Assembly: GCF_019134595.1 (NCBI RefSeq)
Contig: NZ_CP077770.1
Coordinates: 640,001 to 704,000, forward strand
Source of the DNA: Pseudoalteromonas shioyasakiensis
Lineage (GTDB): Bacteria; Pseudomonadota; Gammaproteobacteria; Enterobacterales; Alteromonadaceae
Direction: 5' to 3'
Length of the DNA stretch: 64,000 bases
Of the stretch, positions 58,197 through 64,000 are shown in pieces (within the stretch, counting starts at the first letter, position 1; every line of letters begins with the position of its first letter). Below the pieces are notes generated by a model. It saw nothing but the letters and a program-made list of their open reading frames with translations. It was not told the origin of the DNA and did not search any database. The position numbers were made by a program, and so were the translations under genes.

Positions 58197-59570
58197 ATGG
58201 CACTATGGGGCGGACGTTTTTCTACGGGTCCAGATGAAGCGTTTAAACAATTCAACGATTCACTTCCTTTTGATTATCAACTTGCAGAGCAAGACATTAT
58301 TGGTTCAGTTGCTTGGGCTGGGGCGTTAAAACAAGTAAACGTTCTAAACCAGCAAGAATACGATGACCTCGTTGCAGCACTTAATAAGCTGTTAGATGAA
58401 GTTAAAGCGAATCCACAAGCAGTGGCTGTAGCAGGGCATGAAGACATTCATTCTTATGTTGAGTCAGCACTGATTGATAAAGTGGGTGACCTTGCTAAAA
58501 AGTTACACACCGGTCGTAGCCGTAATGACCAAGTAGCAACAGACTTCCGTTTATGGTGTCGTGATACAGCTGAGCATATTCTTGAAGCAATCGCAGAGCT
58601 GAAAGGTGAATTTATTGCCTTAGCTGAGCGTGAGCTTGGCACTATTTTACCGGGTTACACACACTTACAGCGTGCACAACCAGTATTATTTAGCCATTGG
58701 TGTATGGCTTATGTTGAAATGCTTGAGCGTGATGAAAGCCGTTTAAGCGATGCGAAAAACCGTATGAATTATTGCCCACTTGGTAGCGGTGCATTAGCCG
58801 GAACTGCGTACCCAATTGATAGGCAAACTCTTGCCGAAGGGTTAGGTTTTACCGGTGCCACACGCAACAGCCTTGATGCAGTTTCAGACCGTGACTTTGT
58901 AGTTGAGTTATTAAGCTGTGCATCGATTTCGATGATCCACTTATCGCGTATGGCCGAAGATTTAATTTTCTATAACTCGGGTGAGGCGGGCTTTATTGAG
59001 CTTTCTGATGGGGTAACATCAGGCTCTTCATTAATGCCGCAAAAGAAAAATCCAGATGCACTTGAATTAATCCGTGGTAAAACGGGCCGTGTTTTTGGCG
59101 CTTTTAGTGCCATGATGATGACACTAAAAGCGCTACCACTTGCTTACAATAAAGATATGCAAGAGGACAAAGAAGGTTTATTTGATGCGATGCCGACGTG
59201 GTTGGCATGTATTCATATGGCGCAAGCGTGTATCAAAGGCATTAAAGTTAATGCAGATAAAACATTAGCTGCTGCAAAAGGTGGTCATTCAAATGCGACT
59301 GAACTTGCAGACTATTTAGTGGCTAAAGGTATTCCATTTAGAGAAGGTCACCACATTGTTGGTACGCTCGTGCAAATGGCTATCGCACAAGGGAATAACT
59401 TAGAAGATTTAAGTTTAGAGCAATTTAAGTCAGTGCATAGCATTTTCGAATCAGATGTATATCCTGTATTAGAAATAGACGCCTGTATTAAAGCTAGGCA
59501 AGCACAAGGTGGCACTTCTATTGAGCAAGTAACAAGTGCCATCAAATACGCAAAAAAAAACAGCAAATAG
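58197..59570 (+). CDS. argH: Argininosuccinate lyase (N-terminal part of a probable ArgH-ArgA fusion)
   Basis: Splits argininosuccinate to arginine and fumarate. 457 residues from the ATG at 58197 ([20 protein letters not shown]), with GGAG nine bases upstream; the E. coli length is the same. Signature [20 protein letters not shown], plus [17 protein letters not shown] and TVEMLERD-type blocks ([12 protein letters not shown]). In Vibrio, Moritella and relatives this protein continues into a short acetyltransferase domain (ArgH(A)). Here the frame stops at 59568-59570 just after nine A, and that domain continues in the -1 frame. Confidence 0.95.
   Translation: MALWGGRFSTGPDEAFKQFNDSLPFDYQLAEQDIIGSVAWAGALKQVNVLNQQEYDDLVAALNKLLDEVKANPQAVAVAGHEDIHSYVESALIDKVGDLAKKLHTGRSRNDQVATDFRLWCRDTAEHILEAIAELKGEFIALAERELGTILPGYTHLQRAQPVLFSHWCMAYVEMLERDESRLSDAKNRMNYCPLGSGALAGTAYPIDRQTLAEGLGFTGATRNSLDAVSDRDFVVELLSCASISMIHLSRMAEDLIFYNSGEAGFIELSDGVTSGSSLMPQKKNPDALELIRGKTGRVFGAFSAMMMTLKALPLAYNKDMQEDKEGLFDAMPTWLACIHMAQACIKGIKVNADKTLAAAKGGHSNATELADYLVAKGIPFREGHHIVGTLVQMAIAQGNNLEDLSLEQFKSVHSIFESDVYPVLEIDACIKARQAQGGTSIEQVTSAIKYAKKNSK
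59552..59561 (+). promoter_or_regulatory. A9 tract with slippery heptamer A AAA AAC at the argH end (possible -1 frameshift site)
   Basis: The argH codons read GCA AAA AAA AAC AGC AAA TAG. A AAA AAC at 59555-59561 is in the register required for -1 ribosomal slippage, and the nine A also invite RNA polymerase slippage. A -1 shift here reads on through CAG CAA ATA GCG and joins ArgH to the acetyltransferase domain, giving about 621 residues. No convincing stimulatory pseudoknot or upstream ribosome-site-like stimulator was found. A sequencing error in the homopolymer would give the same picture. Confidence 0.55.
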
Positions 59571-59668
59571 CGGTACGTGACGCAACCTTAAATGATGTTG
59601 AGTCCATCGCTAAGCTTATTCAGCATTGGGCTACGGTAGGTGAAAATCTACCACGAGCTAAAAGCGAC

Positions 59669-60061
59669 ATGATTCACTCAATTAATGAGTTTGCTGTCAC
59701 AGAAGTTGAAAACCAAGTAGCTGGCTGTGCCTCGCTGTATATTTACGACACTGGCCTTGCTGAAATTCGCTCGCTCGGGGTGGATCCCGAATCACGAATT
59801 GCAGGGCAGGGACGTCAACTTGTTGAATATTTGCTAAAAAAAGCCAAAAGCTTGGCGCTTAGTCGGGTAATTGTCCTGACCAGAGTGCCAGAATTTTTTG
59901 CAAGCCAAGGTTTTAGCTTTTGTAGCAAAGACAGTTTGCCAGAAAAAGTGATCAAAGATTGTGATCTTTGCCTTCGTAAAGATAATTGCGATGAAGTGGC
60001 AATGGAATATATTTTAAAGCCAAGTTATAGCGCGGTGATCCCGTGTAAACACGTGGCTTAA
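59669..60061 (+). CDS. ArgA-type N-acetylglutamate synthase (GNAT) domain in the -1 frame of argH
   Basis: Acetyltransferase domain that would make N-acetylglutamate, the first step of the pathway. Recognisable coding sequence in this frame begins already at 59558 ([20 protein letters not shown]), so the ATG at 59669 lies about 36 residues inside the domain and has no ribosome site. The acetyl-CoA loop is GVDPESRIAGQGRQLVEYLL and the C-terminal LTRVPEFFASQGF matches the end of E. coli ArgA. The kinase-like N-terminal half of classical ArgA is absent, as in ArgH(A) fusions. Expression most likely depends on a frame change at 59552-59561; listed here from the first Met only as a convention. Confidence 0.72.
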   Translation: MIHSINEFAVTEVENQVAGCASLYIYDTGLAEIRSLGVDPESRIAGQGRQLVEYLLKKAKSLALSRVIVLTRVPEFFASQGFSFCSKDSLPEKVIKDCDLCLRKDNCDEVAMEYILKPSYSAVIPCKHVA

Positions 60062-60073
60062 ATTCCCTGGATG

Positions 60074-60107
60074 AAAAAAACGCACGGTTACCCCTGTGCG
60101 TTTTTTT
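60074..60107 (+). terminator. Terminator of the arg operon
   Basis: CGCACGG / CCTGTGCG stem (one G-T pair) flanked by seven A on the left and seven T on the right, 13 bp after the acetyltransferase stop. Its position supports the acetyltransferase frame being the true end of the arg operon. Confidence 0.88.
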
Positions 60108-60311
60108 ATGCCTGAAATTTAGATTCGCTGACTTTTATGATCAAAAAGATCAAAATTTATAAAAGTTGGATCGTTAATTGCTTTTATAATCAGGCGGTGG
60201 CAACGTCGCGATGAAGTACAAAAAAGCGTCAAAAAAATGAGAACGCTTAACTCAGCTTGCAAGCTATTGTAAGCTGTACTGAAAAAACAATTAACTTAAA
60301 GGAATTAACTT

Positions 60312-60518
60312 ATGCAAGTTTCAAACAATAGCCAATTGCAAATGCAAGCTTACAGCCAAATGCAACAAACAAAGCCTGCTTTGGAACAAACTACTAGTAA
60401 TAAAACCCTGCAATCTGATACAGTAACTTTATCAAGTGAAGCCTTGGCTTTATCTGGTGACGCAGACCTTCAACGTGGTGGCGGTGCTGTATTCCCAAAT
60501 AAAAAGAAAGAAGAGTAG
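60312..60518 (+). CDS. Small hydrophilic protein of unknown function (68 aa)
   Basis: Not recognised. 68 residues, Gln/Ser/Thr-rich N-terminal half (about residues 1-35), then DTVTLSSEALALSGDADLQ and a glycine triplet RGGGAV before a Lys/Glu tail. No signal peptide or membrane segment. AAAGGA lies eight bases before the ATG. A perfect -10 box (TATAAT, 60185-60190) is 120 bp upstream, without a good -35. It is followed after 14 bp by the three membrane paralogs and is probably co-transcribed. The VTLSSEA-like motif recalls short segments of flagellar or anti-sigma proteins but is not sufficient for a call. Confidence 0.65.
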   Translation: MQVSNNSQLQMQAYSQMQQTKPALEQTTSNKTLQSDTVTLSSEALALSGDADLQRGGGAVFPNKKKEE

Positions 60519-60532
60519 ATGACGGGTATTAA

Positions 60533-61066
60533 ATGTTTTTGACTGAGCTTTTTGGTGTTTTTTCATTATCAGCTTTTGCTGTTTGGGGCTTGTTGATGGC
60601 ATTTTTCTTCAATACCTTTGTGTTTAGTTTAGGTATAAAAAGAAAAACTACCTTATTGCTCAGTTCATTCATCATGGCAACATCTTACTTAACAGGTGAC
60701 TACTTCTTTACTTGGTTATCACCAGTTCCTGCAACGTACCTTGATTGGGCGATTTACGACATTGTAACGATTGTTTGTCTAACAATTGCTTATCTCTTTA
60801 TGAGAAGAACAACACCCTCATTTTTATACCTTGTTGTAGGCTTATCTCTTAATTCAATTCTCTTTGTCCTAATGTATATTGACCTTTATGTTTATGGAAA
60901 CACTCAACCTTGGTTTTTTTGGGACATCTATTCTTTTGGTGTGAATATCATAGATCTAACAATGATAATTGCGCTTATCGTAGACCGTGATATTTTGGGT
61001 CTCCATAAACTCAAAAACTATATCACTGAGTCAGTTAAGCCAAAAGAAATTAGAACACAAGCTTAG
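60533..61066 (+). CDS. Five-helix membrane protein, paralog 1 of 3, unknown function
   Basis: 177 residues, predicted five membrane segments (about 10-30, 41-60, 68-90, 95-117, 130-150). Motifs shared with the next two genes: WGLLMAFFFN in helix 1, a polar YDIVTI in helix 3, NSILFVLMYID in helix 4, and WDIYSFGVNIIDLTMIIAL in helix 5. Conserved Asp and Asn inside the membrane suggest an ion, small-molecule or cofactor role; no known family was recognised. Ribosome site weak; follows the 68-residue gene by 14 bp. Confidence 0.75.
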   Translation: MFLTELFGVFSLSAFAVWGLLMAFFFNTFVFSLGIKRKTTLLLSSFIMATSYLTGDYFFTWLSPVPATYLDWAIYDIVTIVCLTIAYLFMRRTTPSFLYLVVGLSLNSILFVLMYIDLYVYGNTQPWFFWDIYSFGVNIIDLTMIIALIVDRDILGLHKLKNYITESVKPKEIRTQA

Positions 61067-61069
61067 TAA

Positions 61070-61600
61070 ATGTATATAACCGAAAATATTGGTGACGTGA
61101 TAGGCTCCTTCATTGAATGGGGGTTCTTAATGGCTTTTCTTTTTAATTTGGTAACCCATATCAATAAACCTGATAAACGCTTGGTTATCTTGGCGTTTAT
61201 AATGATGGTTTCATACTTTCTAAGTGGTATTTTTAACTTATCTATCTATAGCTATCTAAACTGGTTTTATTTCGACCTGCTAACCATAACAACAATTTTA
61301 GCGTGGACTTACTATGCAAAAATAGTCGCTTTTAATGCGATCTACTACATAGTCTTGGGATTGTTTTTAAACGCCATTTTGATGATTTGCATATTTATAG
61401 ATATTGTAGTTATCGAAAACAGAACACCTTGGGCACTCTGGAGTATCTATTCGTTTGGAGTAAATACCATTGATATAATGATGCTCATTGCATTGATCAC
61501 GAATCGCGACTTTTTACTATTTCATAAACTTTGCCGTTTTATGAAATATAAATTTAGACCGTCATTTTTAGATAAACCTGAACACCTCACTAACGCTTAA
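61070..61600 (+). CDS. Five-helix membrane protein, paralog 2 of 3, unknown function
   Basis: 176 residues, same topology as the genes on each side. Shared motifs: WGFLMAFLFN, FDLLTI, NAILMICIFID, WSIYSFGVNTIDIMMLIAL. The ATG follows the stop of paralog 1 by three bases (TAG TAA ATG) with no ribosome site, so its translation is probably coupled. Codon use is AT-rich compared with the arg genes. Confidence 0.75.
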   Translation: MYITENIGDVIGSFIEWGFLMAFLFNLVTHINKPDKRLVILAFIMMVSYFLSGIFNLSIYSYLNWFYFDLLTITTILAWTYYAKIVAFNAIYYIVLGLFLNAILMICIFIDIVVIENRTPWALWSIYSFGVNTIDIMMLIALITNRDFLLFHKLCRFMKYKFRPSFLDKPEHLTNA

Positions 61601-61647
61601 TGAAACTCGCCGTATTTTAAGAGTATCTGAATTTTAAGACTTACTTC

Positions 61648-62181
61648 ATGCTTAAACTAATCCAAGACAACTTTGGAGTATACCTCGCAGCATTCATCAT
61701 GTGGGGATTCTTGATGTCGTTTCTTTATAACATGGTAAAGAAATCATCAGCGCCAAATGGTGACAAAACAGTGATGTGGATTTCACTTGCACTGTTTATC
61801 TCCTATATGATGAGCGACCCATTACTTAACGTGGCGCTTGGCTATGATATGTTAGACTCAAGCTTTGCTTATGTAATTTGGGCGCTATCTGATTTAACAA
61901 TACTACTCATTGTGTGGTTAATTGCACGTAAGCGAAATCTTGAGCAGGTTCCGGCAAAGCTTTATATATACACAGGGCTTATAGTTAACTCATCACTGTT
62001 TTTAGGTATGTATATCGATATTAACTACGCCTATACAGGAAACTGGTGGTTTTGGGATGTTTACAGTATCACAGTGAACCTGATGGATATCATGATGCTC
62101 ATCGCACTTTTCAGTAATAAAGACTTTTTAGGGCTTGTGAAGCTATACAGGAAAGTTAAAGGCCAAGCTGAACCTGCTTGA
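61648..62181 (+). CDS. Five-helix membrane protein, paralog 3 of 3, unknown function
   Basis: 177 residues. Shared motifs: WGFLMSFLYN, SDLTIL, NSSLFLGMYID, WDVYSITVNLMDIMMLIAL. It is the most divergent of the three and is separated from paralog 2 by 47 bp. Converges on the Wzi-like gene 11 bp downstream, with no clear terminator between. Confidence 0.75.
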   Translation: MLKLIQDNFGVYLAAFIMWGFLMSFLYNMVKKSSAPNGDKTVMWISLALFISYMMSDPLLNVALGYDMLDSSFAYVIWALSDLTILLIVWLIARKRNLEQVPAKLYIYTGLIVNSSLFLGMYIDINYAYTGNWWFWDVYSITVNLMDIMMLIALFSNKDFLGLVKLYRKVKGQAEPA

Positions 62182-62191
62182 CCTCAATTAG

Positions 62192-64000
<1,809 letters not shown>

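Noticed and set aside
59669..60061. Independent acetyltransferase gene starting at the ATG at 59669
   Set aside because: No ribosome site, and the first 36 or so residues of the domain lie upstream in the same frame, so an independent start would truncate the fold. Kept only as the domain of a probable fusion.

Overview
The window reads as a piece of the main chromosome of a marine gammaproteobacterium of the order Alteromonadales, most likely Pseudoalteromonas. This rests on moderately AT-rich DNA, E. coli-like housekeeping proteins in familiar operons, an argH gene followed by an ArgA-type acetyltransferase domain, a Vibrio/Alteromonas-type PanP decarboxylase, a Kdo kinase, and palindromic intergenic elements. 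The genus is an inference from memory of these families; no search was run.

Layout. 1-4.0 kb: macromolecular synthesis cluster rpsU-yqeY-dnaG-rpoD (minus strand; rpoD runs off the left edge). 4.2-10.1 kb: rsmD facing away from ftsY-ftsE-ftsX, then rpoH behind a perfect CIRCE element. 10.2-19 kb: glsA, gsk, tadA, a 56-residue basic protein, mltF and purL. 19.3-22.3 kb: ydbH-ynbE-ydbL envelope lipid transport operon, preceded by a 162-bp palindromic element. 22.4-30.4 kb: lipopolysaccharide inner-core block (waaA, a Wzi-like barrel, gmhA, hldE, kdkA, a GT9 heptosyltransferase, gmhB). 30.5-34 kb: kbl-tdh threonine degradation and glpE-glpG. 34-40.8 kb: FliL-like protein, ubiC-ubiA, a 2OG-Fe(II) oxygenase, a LysR regulator, a REC/DUF3369/HD-GYP protein and small conserved proteins. 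40.8-48.8 kb: tsaD, plsY, folB-folK-uppP, mpl-ubiX-yadG-yadH-trmB-like. 48.8-52.6 kb: a degenerate GGDEF/EAL membrane protein and panP. 52.8-60.1 kb: argE divergent from argCBFGH with overlapping promoters and paired ARG boxes. 60.3-62.2 kb: a small soluble protein followed by three tandem paralogous membrane proteins of unknown function. 62.2-64 kb: a second Wzi-like barrel and coaD (cut by the right edge).

How the genes work together. The lipid A-Kdo-heptose genes, uppP, mpl, mltF, plsY and the YdbH system all serve the cell envelope. The arg block encodes nearly the whole linear arginine pathway (argD and argR are not here); its first enzyme, N-acetylglutamate synthase, appears to be the domain just behind argH. 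That domain lies in the -1 frame, joined to argH across a run of nine A that contains the slippery heptamer A AAA AAC. It could be made as an ArgH-ArgA fusion by programmed slippage, or it could reflect a frameshift mutation or a homopolymer sequencing error.

The most noteworthy items are the argH/argA slip site, the CIRCE operator overlapping the rpoH transcription start, the three-paralog membrane protein operon with its small companion gene, a MITE-like element that supplies the last codons of argE, the roughly 26-unit 15-residue repeat in FtsY, and the catalytically degenerate GGDEF/EAL protein. No tRNA, rRNA, CRISPR array, insertion sequence with transposase, or prophage was seen.
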